Positions 30,138-40,806 of a stretch of DNA of 64,000 nucleotides are shown in pieces. The DNA comes from Thermococcus sp. 2319x1. Its GTDB lineage: Archaea > Methanobacteriota_B > Thermococci > Thermococcales > Thermococcaceae. The stretch lies in NCBI RefSeq assembly GCF_001484685.1, contig NZ_CP012200.1, forward strand, positions 800,321-864,320, given 5' to 3'. A model generated the notes under the pieces. That model saw only the letters and a list, made by a program, of their open reading frames with translations, did no database searches and had not been told where the DNA came from. The translations under genes were made by a program, and so were the position numbers. Numbering within the stretch: position 1 is the stretch's first letter; each line of letters begins with the position of its first letter.

Positions 30138-30200
30138 AGCGGCTCAGGGGTTGACCATCATCACAGTTCAGATACCCTAGAGTTCGTCATCGCCTGCTCT
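30138..30200 (-). ncRNA. C/D box sRNA (2'-O-methylation guide)
   Basis: On the minus strand this reads as a complete archaeal C/D box sRNA. Box C is GCGATGA (30187-30193), a 15-base guide follows (30172-30186), D' is CTGA (30168-30171), a 3-base spacer, C' is GTGATGA (30158-30164), a 10-base guide (30148-30157), and box D is CTGA (30144-30147). The ends pair as a terminal stem (AGC/GGC with GCC/GCT). A TATA-like TTTTTATAAGGC (30214-30225) is placed for a start near 30196. The methylation targets could not be assigned with confidence by eye. Confidence 0.82.
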
Positions 30201-30269
30201 AAATACAGAGGAAGCCTTATAAAAATTATTCGATGAGTCGAGAATTAAAATAAAAGATAAAAGGAAATA

Positions 30270-32563
<2,294 letters not shown>

Positions 32564-32737
32564 GATGAACACCTCCGTACATTGGTTCAGATTTGATCAT
32601 CTACTTTTGTTCAAAACTTAGGGTATTTATAAAATTATTGTAAACCAAAGGTTAAGAAGCATGCCAACAGGAGAAAGCCTAAAAAGATAAACACCCGCAA
32701 AAAAGATTAATGGGGGATAAAAAGAAGTGAAGGCGAT

Positions 32738-33499
32738 TTATCTTTTTCTAGCAAAGGTTATGTAACCTGTATGTGCCAGCATTGTCGTTCTTGGTCTTGT
32801 GCATTCTTCCTTAACCTCCTGCTCCCTCACCAAACACTCAACAGTCTTTGGATTCGTAAAGTGGGCTTTATGCTTCCTCAACTCCCTATATAGTCTATCA
32901 ACCTGATTTATACAGGGAGTGTATGCAACAAAAAACCCTCCCGGCTTTAGAGCTTTTATCGCATGTTCCACAACATTTTCTGGCTGTGGAAGGTCTAGGA
33001 TGATATGATCAACATTATCCTCATCAATTCCATCATAGATGTTCTTTAGCTTTATCTCGACCCTATCAGCGAAACCTGCCCACTCAATGTTCCTCCATGC
33101 GAGCTTTGCGAAATCTTCCCTCACTTCGTACCCAATTATTTTTCCCTGAGGACCAATAATGTTGGCCAAGAAAAGTGTTAGTGCCCCACTTCCCACTCCT
33201 GCCTCAACTATAACATCTCCCGGAGAAATTCCGGCAAATGCCACTATCTGGGCGGCATCTTTGAGATGAATTATCTGGGGGCCTCTTTTCATCCTGTCGA
33301 TGTAGTCTATTATTTTCGGCTTAAGAACCCTAAATTTGTATCCCTTGTGAGATTCGACAAAATCCCCAAATTCTCTCCCTAAAAGATCGTTTAAATCTAT
33401 CTTGCCAAGATCTGTATGGAATTCCCCCTCTTTTACCGTTATAAGATATCTCTTTCCCCTGGGGTCAAGTAACACAACTTTATCTCCCTGTTTTATCAT
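32738..33499 (-). CDS. trmI: tRNA (adenine-N1)-methyltransferase TrmI
   Basis: A 253-residue SAM-dependent methyltransferase that makes 1-methyladenosine in the T loop of tRNA; the Pyrococcus abyssi enzyme modifies positions 57 and 58. An N-terminal beta domain (GDKVVLLDPRGKRYLITV) precedes the Rossmann methyltransferase with motif I EAGVGSGALTLFLA and catalytic-region LDLPQPE. The ATG at 33499 gives the known N-terminus and has GGTGG just upstream; the longer frame to 33511 begins with a TTG. It is in line with the DUF257 gene whose stop lies at 33513, so the two are cotranscribed. Confidence 0.95.
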   Translation of the reverse strand: MIKQGDKVVLLDPRGKRYLITVKEGEFHTDLGKIDLNDLLGREFGDFVESHKGYKFRVLKPKIIDYIDRMKRGPQIIHLKDAAQIVAFAGISPGDVIVEAGVGSGALTLFLANIIGPQGKIIGYEVREDFAKLAWRNIEWAGFADRVEIKLKNIYDGIDEDNVDHIILDLPQPENVVEHAIKALKPGGFFVAYTPCINQVDRLYRELRKHKAHFTNPKTVECLVREQEVKEECTRPRTTMLAHTGYITFARKR

Positions 33500-33512
33500 T
33501 TTAACCACCAAA

Positions 33513-34130
33513 CTACTCCTCTATTTCGAGTTTGTAGAGAGTTCCCTCTTTTCGAATCTTTATTGACTTGCTTGCGAGCTCCCTTAAAACAGCAATTTGT
33601 TGGCTATCCAAAATATCATTATTTATAAAATAAATGGAGGTCCAGTCTTCAAAGGGAAGCGTGCTCCTTGTAAACAGAATTGCCCTAAGAGCCTTGTCCC
33701 CACCGAAGTAAATGTACTGAGATATGCCAAGGGTTATTGAGTACTCAACTTTTGTTGAAGAAGAAAAAAGCTTCATCAGAGCGTTGTAATAATTCCTCAT
33801 GAACTCGGAGATCTCATACGTAACCGGCATCTCTTCAACTACAGAGGCGTAGCTTGTTCTACCGGGACCAATCCTTATTGCCCTTATCTTTTTTGTGGAC
33901 TCCATTAACACCTTATATTTTTCGGGAGAGCTTTTTCTTAGATAATCCCTAAACAGCAGATTACCCACACCAAAAAAGTCGTCTATTAAGATCTCACGAC
34001 TGGAAAGTGAGGGTATAAGCTCCCCCCATATCAAAGTTTCAAGAGGGTACAGCGAGGGATATTCTATGAGAATGAAATCGCCAGGTGCAGCTTGTTTTTT
34101 TAAAAACTCAGTAAGTGAATTCACTTCCAT
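33513..34130 (-). CDS. DUF257 family protein
   Basis: A 205-residue soluble protein of the DUF257 family, which as I recall is confined to Thermococcales. The sequence has an N-terminal region (PGDFILIEYPSLYPLE) reminiscent of RecA-like ATPase folds but without a P-loop. Several paralogs exist per genome in this order. It is cotranscribed with trmI and divergent from SRP19. No function is known. Confidence 0.8.
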   Translation of the reverse strand: MEVNSLTEFLKKQAAPGDFILIEYPSLYPLETLIWGELIPSLSSREILIDDFFGVGNLLFRDYLRKSSPEKYKVLMESTKKIRAIRIGPGRTSYASVVEEMPVTYEISEFMRNYYNALMKLFSSSTKVEYSITLGISQYIYFGGDKALRAILFTRSTLPFEDWTSIYFINNDILDSQQIAVLRELASKSIKIRKEGTLYKLEIEE

Positions 34131-34185
34131 GCTCTCACCAAAGAATTTTTAATGCCAAAGCTTTTAAACTTTTTAGGTGTTCAAA

Positions 34186-34494
34186 ATGAGCAAGTTCGTA
34201 ATATGGACAAACGAGATAGATGCCAGGATTCCAAGGAAGTACGGCAGAGAGGTTCCAAAAAACCTTGCAGTAGAAAAGCCAGACATAGATGAAATAATAG
34301 AGGCGGCTAAAAGTATAGGAATAACCATTGTAGGTATCGATAGGGAAGCCCTTAACCCAAGGCTTGCAGGAGTAGATGATGAACTGCGAGTTAAAGGCAG
34401 GATTGTAGTAGAAAGCAGGCATGGAAAATCAAAAACTCTAAAGCTGATAGCCCAAAAGATTAGAGAATTTAGGAAAGCACATAGGAAAAAGTAA
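34186..34494 (+). CDS. srp19: Signal recognition particle protein SRP19
   Basis: A 102-residue RNA-binding subunit of the archaeal signal recognition particle. It binds helices 6 and 8 of 7S RNA and prepares the site for SRP54. VIWTNEIDARIPRKYGR at the start and the basic tail KIREFRKAHRKK are typical. The ATG at 34186 follows AGGTG, so the GTG at 34177 is not used. The 7S RNA gene is not in the window. It converges with the small RAM-domain gene with three bases between stops. Confidence 0.95.
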   Translation: MSKFVIWTNEIDARIPRKYGREVPKNLAVEKPDIDEIIEAAKSIGITIVGIDREALNPRLAGVDDELRVKGRIVVESRHGKSKTLKLIAQKIREFRKAHRKK

Positions 34495-34496
34495 CT

Positions 34497-34736
34497 TTAC
34501 TCCTCTGTTTCTACAACTATTGCAGTTGTTGTGTCAATTACCCCGTCTATGTTGTGTATGTCGTGCAGGATTTTTCTTGTAAGCTCTCCCAAATCTGCAG
34601 CCTCAAGTTCAACTATTGCATCGTAGGGGCCGGTAACAGCATCGGCCTTCAAAACCCCTGAAATCGCTTTTATTTCTTCTATTACCTTTTCAACCTTCCC
34701 GATTTCAATTGTTAACAAAATGTATGCCCTAACCAT
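34497..34736 (-). CDS. Stand-alone Lrp/AsnC ligand-binding (RAM) domain
   Basis: A 79-residue protein consisting only of the alpha/beta ligand-binding domain of Lrp-type regulators: AYILLTIEIGK, a GPYDAIVELEA turn and TTTAIVVE at the end. It has no helix-turn-helix, so it would not bind DNA alone. Such stand-alone RAM proteins are known in archaea to oligomerise and may sense amino acids or modulate full-length Lrp proteins. A GGTGATG site precedes the ATG. Confidence 0.9.
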   Translation of the reverse strand: MVRAYILLTIEIGKVEKVIEEIKAISGVLKADAVTGPYDAIVELEAADLGELTRKILHDIHNIDGVIDTTTAIVVETEE

Positions 34737-34918
34737 TTACATCACCAGATTTTGTTGTCAGTCTTTTTAGAGATGTTCTATAATTTAAGGTTTTCGCATT
34801 TATTTTCAGGATATCCGACAAAAGTTATTTCGTTATTGCTACAAAAACATTGCTCAATAGAAGGGAATAACCGGGCCATATTATGTTATTTGTTGCACAA
34901 CCAAGCTCTTAGAAAGAG
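34737..34918. other. Intergenic, no gene seen
   Basis: AT-rich sequence between the RAM-domain gene and the transposon relics. An open frame on the plus strand here lacks a ribosome site and convincing codon use. I see no RNA motif. Confidence 0.4.
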
Positions 34919-35095
34919 TGTCAGGATAGGCCGGGCATCACCTTAGAGGGTTGTAGAGTGCAGAGAAGCTTTCCAACCAGCTTTGGGTTGGGGTAAAAGC
35001 TTGTGTGGGGATTTCTTCCAGAACCTCCCGGTTCCTCTCTTCAGCAAAGAAGGATCCCGCGCGGGAACAAGTAAGCGCCCACATCAACCACAACC
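34919..35095 (-). mobile_element. C-terminal fragment of an IS6-like transposase with element end
   Basis: Read on the minus strand, this encodes a transposase C-terminus (about 35090 down to 34938): FFAEERNREVLEEI, then SWLESFSALYNPLR and a stop. The sequence then runs into CCTATCCTGACA, the same terminal repeat found in the adjoining relic. The N-terminal and central parts are absent here, because the MITE-like copy at 35096 abuts it. It is a truncated element end. Confidence 0.65.
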
Positions 35096-35444
35096 GATAC
35101 TGTCAGGATAGGCCGGGCATTACCTCGTGAAGCCATTTCTTCCTCCCGTTGATTTTTATTATTGTTTTCTCAACTGCGATGAAGTTTCTCCGTTTTCTCA
35201 CTGCGAGGATTTTTGGCCGGTAGATTGCTTCCGCTATTTTTTGAACTGTTTCGGCTCTTGTGTGGCTTATTTCGAGTATTCTGGAGACTTGTCGGTAGCT
35301 GAGGCCTTGCAATAATTTTACTGCTTTGATTTTCTTTTCTGGTTTTGTTTTGGCAAGAGGGTTTTAAGGAAGTAAATAATGACTTCGGCCTTCATGTCCC
35401 CTTCTTTTTAAACCCGACACTCCAATGCTTATCCTGACAGTATC
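35096..35444 (-). mobile_element. MITE-like internally deleted transposon with 18-bp inverted repeats
   Basis: A 349-base element bounded by near-perfect inverted repeats, GATACTGTCAGGATAGGC at 35096-35113 and the complement of GCTTATCCTGACAGTATC at 35427-35444 (one mismatch). Inside, minus strand, is only the N-terminal part of a transposase (LQGLSYRQVSRILEISHTR, EAIYRPKILAV) fused directly to the right terminal sequence, so the catalytic centre is deleted. It contains an extra 27-base or so insertion (RKRRNFIAV) relative to the copy at 12450-12750. No clear target duplication is seen. It could have been mobilised in trans by a full-length relative. Confidence 0.78.
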
Positions 35445-35571
35445 TTGTGAGTTTTAATACGCTTTTATTTTTTTGGATTTTTACTTTCCTGCTGAATCTT
35501 CAAGAACCCCCAATGGTCAAAAGAAATCGAGTAAAAGGCTGAACAAAAATGAGCGTTTAAAAGCAAAAAAG

Positions 35572-36693
35572 CTAAACTTTTCTCCTGCTTACTCTGAGAA
35601 ACTCAGCTAAGTCAACTCTCTGCTCAAGCCACTCTCTTGCAAAGCCGGTGATCACGAGGGGGACTTTCCTAAGTTCCTCAACGTTTCTTGCCCCCACAAG
35701 GAACATGGCATTTTTCAGCTCGTCTATGTAGCGCTGGAGGATCTTGATTACCCCTTCAACATCTCCCTTTACAGCTGGTTTGAGCAAGGGCAAAGCGACT
35801 CCCGCTAAACTCGCACCGAGGGCCAAAGCCTTTGCTACCATTATACCATCCCTTATCCCACCCGTGGCGATTATTGGTAGCTTTGTTGCATAGCGAACTT
35901 CAGCCACGCTTAAAGCCGTTGGAATTCCCCAGTCCCAGAACTTTAGGGCTAAATTTTTACTCCTTTCGTCCTTTGCCCTATAATACTCAACGCCGCTCCA
36001 GCTCGTACCTCCAAGCCCACCAACATCTATTGCATCTACGCCAATGCTCTCGAGCCTTATCGCCACTTCCATCGAAACTCCCGCGCCGGTTTCCTTGGCT
36101 ATTATCGGGTAGGGAAACTCCGCCTTAAGTTCAGCCAAGGCTTTCAAAACGCCTCTGTACTGGGTATCTCCTTCAGGTTGGACGCTCTCTTGCAAAGGAT
36201 TCATATGAATAGCCAGAGCATCAGCTTGAATTGTTTCAACGGCTTTTAGGGCTTCTTCAACTCCATAACGGCTTGGCATTGTCTCGGCAAACTGGGGAGC
36301 ACCCAAGTTGCCAACCAAAAAGACATCTGGAGCGACGTCCCTAACGTAGTAGCTCTCCCAAGTTTCGGGCTTTCTTATCATCGCCCTCTGGCTCCCAACC
36401 CCCATTGGGATGTTCAGCTCTTGAGCGGCCTTGGCAAGGGTTTTGTTTATTCTCCCGGCAAGCTGTGAGCCTTTAGTTCCTCCTGTCATTCCAGCAATCA
36501 TTATTGGGTAGTCAAACTTTTTCCCAAGGAATTCAACGCTCAGGTCAATTTCATCCTTGTCTATTTCGGGCAGAGAACGGTGAACGAAGTGGATGTTCTC
36601 AAATTGAGTAGTTACGTGAGCTTCAACCTGTTTCTTTAAGCAGTGCTCTATGTGCTCAAATTTTCTAATGACAGTAAGCTCCTCCTTATCCAT
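35572..36693 (-). CDS. fni: Type 2 isopentenyl-diphosphate delta-isomerase
   Basis: A 373-residue FMN- and NADPH-dependent isomerase that interconverts IPP and DMAPP for archaeal ether lipid synthesis. The TIM-barrel motifs are complete: AGMTGGT near residue 70, [39 protein letters not shown] and the FMN-phosphate loop ATGGIRDG. The ATG has a GGTG-type site close upstream. A collapsed mevalonate kinase lies 4 kb away, but a working kinase must exist elsewhere for this enzyme to have substrate. Confidence 0.96.
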   Translation of the reverse strand: MDKEELTVIRKFEHIEHCLKKQVEAHVTTQFENIHFVHRSLPEIDKDEIDLSVEFLGKKFDYPIMIAGMTGGTKGSQLAGRINKTLAKAAQELNIPMGVGSQRAMIRKPETWESYYVRDVAPDVFLVGNLGAPQFAETMPSRYGVEEALKAVETIQADALAIHMNPLQESVQPEGDTQYRGVLKALAELKAEFPYPIIAKETGAGVSMEVAIRLESIGVDAIDVGGLGGTSWSGVEYYRAKDERSKNLALKFWDWGIPTALSVAEVRYATKLPIIATGGIRDGIMVAKALALGASLAGVALPLLKPAVKGDVEGVIKILQRYIDELKNAMFLVGARNVEELRKVPLVITGFAREWLEQRVDLAEFLRVSRRKV

Positions 36694-36967
36694 AACACCA
36701 CCAAGATAAAAAAGAAAAAGGAGGTTAAGAGGTTTTTGGACACTAAAGATTAACTTGCATTTTCTCTGAAGAGTTTTGTAGAAAGTGGATCAATACCAAC
36801 ACCAAGGCAACTAAACTCACTAAAAAGAGATGCCCCTAGGTATACAACAAGCTCCGGCCGTTCGTATTTAGTTACTTCTTCCCCCCGAGTAGGAAAGCCA
36901 CAAGTCCGGAATTATCGTTCCTATTTGTCTCTACCCTTTTAGAGAGTATCCCAACAAGTTATGGAAG
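36694..36967. other. Intergenic with possible C-terminal gene debris
   Basis: This 274-base gap marks the edge of the accessory island. On the minus strand near 36880-36915 a short frame ends SGLVAFLLGGKK and a stop, which resembles the membrane-anchor tail of a secreted protein cut off from its body. No ribosome site or promoter was recognised. Otherwise nothing supportable. Confidence 0.3.
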
Positions 36968-37825
36968 TTATTCCGTAAGTTGCGCTGGAGTTGGAATTGG
37001 CACGATCTCGTAAGTATATACAAGTGGAATGGCGTAAAATCCGTCTTTTGTTCTGTACGATATCTTGAATCTAATTACTGCCGGCTTTCTCGGATATCTA
37101 AAGTCCCCTTCTTTAAAGTGAACTATTATAACCTTGCTCTCATTAGGTTTAAGCGTTAGCCCTTCCGCTGGAAATCCAATTTCTTTTGTGTCATTTTCGA
37201 TTTCGCTAAGATTAGTTGCGTTAACGTATGCTATCCCATCAATTTGAAGACTAGAGAGGTTGTATTGAATCCCTAATACAGTTAATGGCTGCGTTCCTAT
37301 ATTTTTCACTGCAAATATGCATTCAGGAGAGACATTTTTGTCAAAGAACCCTATTTCCAAGTCGATCATATCCGTTATCTTCAGAGGATGTCTCTGTTTG
37401 GGAGAAATTTCAAAAATCCATTTCATATTAAGCTCTTTGTGATAATTTTTCTTTTTATTCTCTATTATCAAAGTCACGTTGCTCTCGTAAGTTCCAGTTT
37501 TGTTTAGCGTGAGATATATCCCGAATGTCAACTCTTTTATTGCTGGGTCGTGATATTTTATGGTTTCTTTTATTCCTGCTTTTTTAAGTGTTGCAAAATC
37601 GTCCAAACCAACGATGTTCAAATTAGAGTCTTTAATAAGGGCATATTCTTTGGAGTCTGTCCCAATCCAGTAAATCCTGACCAGCACTGTGTCGTTAACC
37701 TCACCATAAATGTAAGCATCGGGGGCTAGGAATATGCTCTTTTTTGGAATATGATAATGAATGTAGCTGGCTCCAATAAAGATAAGAGAGAGAAACAGAA
37801 AGATACTTATTTTCTTTGTTTCCAT
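36968..37825 (-). CDS. Membrane-anchored extracellular protein, unknown
   Basis: A 285-residue protein with one N-terminal hydrophobic segment (residues 6-22, an uncleaved anchor or signal peptide) and a beta-rich exterior. Two Ig-like or sandwich-type regions are suggested by alternating hydrophobic strands and the phrases LEIGFFDKNVSPECIFAVKN and LKPNESKVIIVHFKEG, as in domains that follow a 'NIGTQPL' type pattern. It has several potential N-glycosylation sequons. It is last in an island operon, ten bases after the preceding gene. GC is low. No family recognised; a structural or adhesion role is conceivable. Confidence 0.6.
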   Translation of the reverse strand: METKKISIFLFLSLIFIGASYIHYHIPKKSIFLAPDAYIYGEVNDTVLVRIYWIGTDSKEYALIKDSNLNIVGLDDFATLKKAGIKETIKYHDPAIKELTFGIYLTLNKTGTYESNVTLIIENKKKNYHKELNMKWIFEISPKQRHPLKITDMIDLEIGFFDKNVSPECIFAVKNIGTQPLTVLGIQYNLSSLQIDGIAYVNATNLSEIENDTKEIGFPAEGLTLKPNESKVIIVHFKEGDFRYPRKPAVIRFKISYRTKDGFYAIPLVYTYEIVPIPTPAQLTE

Positions 37826-37835
37826 ATTTTCACCC

Positions 37836-38348
37836 TCAGTTCAGAGGTTGAGCTCGTTTTTGATAAAGTAGAAACTTTTTAACCCATGCTGTTTCTCTTT
37901 CTTCAGTTGGATAATTTTGTCCGTCAATATGTATATATTTTCTCTGGGTGACTTCATATTCTTCATACTTGGGTCTTATTTGGAGGGCTACAATCTGCTT
38001 ATCATGTTCAAACTTCCCACTAATGGTTACTTGAACAGCTCCCGTAGCTGTTACGTCAAAACCAAGAGCCGCAGAGAGCACACTATATGTTACCATCACC
38101 GTACCGCTAATTTTATGTGCCCATGATACCCAAGTGCTAAAGGAATATTCTTGACCAGCATATCCGAAAACTTCATCCAGAGTTATCCAGGATCCATAAG
38201 TTGACCCGAGATCGTCTACATCTTCTACTTTCCAGAACTCCCAGTATCCCGCGTTTGGGGAAACAGCTCCTTTGCTACTTGTTGGTTGAGCAACTACCAC
38301 TTTACCTACTATTAACAACCCAATAAGTAGTGCAAGCAGTTTTTTCAT
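37836..38348 (-). CDS. Secreted protein with shared signal-peptide cassette (copy A)
   Basis: A 170-residue secreted protein. Its first 12 residues and the ribosome site before them (GGAGGTGTAAGC) are almost identical in DNA to those of the genes at 40646 and 42893, although the mature proteins do not match. The signal peptide MKKLLALLIGLLIV should be cleaved after VVVAQ. The mature part has a hydrophobic middle (TVMVTYSVLSAALGFDV, about 85-101) that could insert into a membrane, followed by a charged tail. It begins 30 bases after the preceding gene's stop. Function unknown; a toxin-like or surface protein is possible but only inferred. Confidence 0.62.
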   Translation of the reverse strand: MKKLLALLIGLLIVGKVVVAQPTSSKGAVSPNAGYWEFWKVEDVDDLGSTYGSWITLDEVFGYAGQEYSFSTWVSWAHKISGTVMVTYSVLSAALGFDVTATGAVQVTISGKFEHDKQIVALQIRPKYEEYEVTQRKYIHIDGQNYPTEERETAWVKKFLLYQKRAQPLN

Positions 38349-38361
38349 GCTTACACCTCCT
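38314..38361 (-). repeat. Partial leader cassette, copy A
   Basis: Around 45 bases (ribosome site plus first 12 codons) nearly identical to copies B and C, without the promoter part. It sits inside an operon, where a promoter is not needed. Confidence 0.75.
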
Positions 38362-38377
38362 TGCTATCCACAATACC

Positions 38378-39139
38378 TCACCCCTGTTCATATAACTCAG
38401 AGTAAAACTTTGATACCTTTGAAGCTATTGAGGAATCAACGGAAGATATACGGTAAAGATACTCAAAAGCAGTTTGATCACCTCCCAAGAAAATATCTAC
38501 AAGCACTATACCAGTTTCTTTGTCAACGTATAAAATCCTCTCTACGTTATCACTGAAATATTCGTGAACTTTGAGGATTTCTCTATCCCTATAATGAAGT
38601 ACTTTTTCCAACGTGGCGTTGAAGTTGTATCCGTGATAAATCCTCTTCTGCCTAATGATGTCTGCCCATGAAATGAAATACCTTATCCCAGTTCTCTCCA
38701 TCTCTCCCTCCGCTTTAAAACCTTTAAGTTTAGTTATATCCCCTGGCTCCCTTACAGGTAACTGGAGAGTATACATATAGTACCTCAGATTGCCATATTT
38801 ATCATAAAACATAATCTGCAAATCATTGTGAACGTTTTTCTTTCCACGTCTGCTGATATAATAGAGCCAGAACACCGTATACCCAGTATCGTTCTTTATT
38901 ACAACATAATATTCCTGCTCCGTATAAAAGGGAACTTCACGGATAATCCCCCTCACGTATCCAGTTCCATTGTAATAAAATAGTGTGTCATTTGTAAGAG
39001 GATTTGTGAGATTTTTAAAAACTTCAACTGGAATCAAACTTAAGTATTTCTTATCAGAACTATTCGAGGTCTCATAAGTATATATGAAAATTCCTCCAGC
39101 AAGTAATAGGACGATAAGAAGAATGATAGCTTTTTTCAT
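38378..39139 (-). CDS. Membrane-anchored extracellular protein, unknown
   Basis: A 253-residue protein with an N-terminal signal anchor (AIILLIVLLLAGGIFIYTY) and an extracellular beta-rich domain. The end (RILYVDKETGIVLVDIFLGG) resembles LolA-like or lipoprotein-type beta folds seen in many Thermococcus surface proteins; this likeness is loose. Several N-x-S/T sequons are present. The ATG at 39139 follows GGAGGTG and overlaps the stop of the gene upstream (ATGA), so the two are translationally coupled. The fold hints resemble those of that neighbour, so they may be distant paralogs. Confidence 0.62.
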   Translation of the reverse strand: MKKAIILLIVLLLAGGIFIYTYETSNSSDKKYLSLIPVEVFKNLTNPLTNDTLFYYNGTGYVRGIIREVPFYTEQEYYVVIKNDTGYTVFWLYYISRRGKKNVHNDLQIMFYDKYGNLRYYMYTLQLPVREPGDITKLKGFKAEGEMERTGIRYFISWADIIRQKRIYHGYNFNATLEKVLHYRDREILKVHEYFSDNVERILYVDKETGIVLVDIFLGGDQTAFEYLYRISSVDSSIASKVSKFYSELYEQG

Positions 39140-39819
39140 CCAATCACCTCCAACCATTGTTCCCAGCTCCATCCTTTACAGTCATTTAAGGTACATTCTC
39201 CTTTTAACCAGAACAACATTCTTTTCTCTGAATCAATTGCTAGCAGTAGAATAGCATCATTTGTTTTAGCCCGTACCAATAGACACTTTCTTCCATATAT
39301 TTCCTCAATATCAACAACTGTTAAGATAAAATACTTTGAAGTATACGAGTAATCCTTCTTTAAGGGAAGCTCCGAGAACAAAGGGACATAGGGGTACCTA
39401 ATTCTAAGGAGCTCGGCCTCCGCCTGTTCCCCTTCCATGTACTCCGATCCGTCTGGCTGGAGTAGCTTTATATGCGAATTCATAATTTCAGCTTCGTCTC
39501 CTTCACCTTTAAAATATGAATAGCTCTGTTCCCGCCACTCAGTTTGGACGTATTCTTTGATAACAATTGTAGTCCCATTCCTGTAAATCCTAAACAGGCA
39601 AGTTGAATTGTCTATCAATTTGCTACCTGAGTATTCGACCATTCTATAAATAAGGATTATATTATCCTTGTCCTTAATAGAGTGAAGATTTATAGCTTCA
39701 AATTTTACAGATTCAGCAGGAAATTCCTCTCCCCTTTGATTCCAAAAAGGAACATGCAAGATGAAGAATAATATATCCAAGGTCAAAAAGAAAAATACAA
39801 AAACAAATTTAAGTCTCAT
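39136..39819 (-). CDS. Membrane-anchored extracellular protein, unknown
   Basis: A 227-residue protein with a strong N-terminal hydrophobic segment (FVFVFFFLTLDILFFILHV) and an extracellular part. It contains a repeating strand pattern (YFILTVVDIEEIYGRKCLLV, ILLLAIDSEKRMLFWLKG) comparable to the C-terminal part of the next gene. Cysteines near the C-terminus (GECTLNDCKGW) may form a disulfide. The ATG at 39819 has GGTGGAG upstream. It starts 12 bases after the secreted gene at 39831-40646 and overlaps the following gene. Function unknown. Confidence 0.62.
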   Translation of the reverse strand: MRLKFVFVFFFLTLDILFFILHVPFWNQRGEEFPAESVKFEAINLHSIKDKDNIILIYRMVEYSGSKLIDNSTCLFRIYRNGTTIVIKEYVQTEWREQSYSYFKGEGDEAEIMNSHIKLLQPDGSEYMEGEQAEAELLRIRYPYVPLFSELPLKKDYSYTSKYFILTVVDIEEIYGRKCLLVRAKTNDAILLLAIDSEKRMLFWLKGECTLNDCKGWSWEQWLEVIG

Positions 39820-39830
39820 TTTCTCCACCA

Positions 39831-40646
39831 TCAGCAGGTATCATGCCATAAAAATGTCAACTCAGGCCAAAAGCCATGACTAAAACCGTACCAATTAGCC
39901 TCTGGATTTGGCTCTGGTCCTTCACTGTATCCCATTTTTGTGTTTTTATTCCACCAAGATTCATATCTGTATCCATATCCTATTCCTCTCGTATAATCAT
40001 ATCCATATGATCCATACGCAGCATACTTTGCCGTTTTGTGGTATCCTTTACTTGTGACTTCCTCAACAAAATCATTTAAAGTGTTAAATGCTCTCTTTTT
40101 CCATCCTAGTTTAGGATCTGCATTAGTACATCCCCATAAACATGCTATCTCACCTTCTTCTTTACACAACTGTGGAGTTGGATCTGTCCATGAGCAGGGA
40201 ATTGCTCCAAGTTTTGAGTGCGTTGGTATACCTGTAGCATGGATTACTCTACGAGGGAGCTGATAATCACAGGAATACGTGCCACTTGAAGACATTGGAC
40301 TAACCTGGCTTGTTATGAATTTGCTTAGGAGACAAATTCTCTTTCTTTCTATCTCTGCTGTTATTAATTTGTTGAGAATTATTTCCTTCTTCCTTTCTTT
40401 CGGTAGACTACAGAAAATCTTTACTTTTTTGATTTCTTCTTTTGTCAGACCATCCTTAAGCATTTCCTCATCAGACATTTTACACAGTCTTTCTTCAAAG
40501 TCTTTGACTATTAGAGTTGCTTGGCTGTCGAGAATAACTAATATTTGCTTGTCTAATCTTTCTTTAGGGCTTTCAGCAGAGATAAAGTTATTCGCCGTAG
40601 CTACCAGCAAGAACAATCCAATAAGTAGTGCAAGCAGTTTTTTCAT
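39831..40646 (-). CDS. Secreted cysteine- and tyrosine-rich protein (leader copy B)
   Basis: First gene of the five-gene island operon: 271 residues with the shared signal peptide MKKLLALLIGLF, probably cleaved after FISA. An acidic/basic helical region (about 25-110) is followed by a Cys-rich stretch and a segment dense in Gly and Tyr (YAAYGSYGYDYTRGIGYGYR). About nine cysteines suggest disulfide bonding outside the cell. The start ATG at 40646 follows GGAGGTG; the open frame extends further but that part is the leader and promoter. No family recognised. Confidence 0.65.
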   Translation of the reverse strand: MKKLLALLIGLFLLVATANNFISAESPKERLDKQILVILDSQATLIVKDFEERLCKMSDEEMLKDGLTKEEIKKVKIFCSLPKERKKEIILNKLITAEIERKRICLLSKFITSQVSPMSSSGTYSCDYQLPRRVIHATGIPTHSKLGAIPCSWTDPTPQLCKEEGEIACLWGCTNADPKLGWKKRAFNTLNDFVEEVTSKGYHKTAKYAAYGSYGYDYTRGIGYGYRYESWWNKNTKMGYSEGPEPNPEANWYGFSHGFWPELTFLWHDTC

Positions 40647-40712
40647 GCTTACACCTCCTACCAAATATTGCAATAATATTTTTGACTTCAAGACTTATAA
40701 ATATTTTCTTTT
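40612..40712 (-). repeat. Promoter-RBS-signal peptide cassette, copy B
   Basis: About 100 bases covering TATA (CTTATAAAT at 40694-40702 on the plus strand), leader, ribosome site and first 12 codons. It matches copy C (42859-42959) at all but roughly seven positions by eye. Copy A (38314-38361) shares only the ribosome site and signal-peptide part. The cassette stands in front of three unrelated mature proteins. Confidence 0.8.
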
Positions 40713-40806
40713 ACTAATTGTAGTTGATTTTATCTTTTAGTCGTATCCCCAGAACCTATTAGCCAAAAGAAACCAGAGTAAAAAGAATGAACAAAAACAA
40801 ACATTA

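Noticed and set aside
34752-34946. 64-codon frame in the intergenic region before the transposon relics
   Set aside because: Runs into the transposon end, has no ribosome site, and has unlikely composition.
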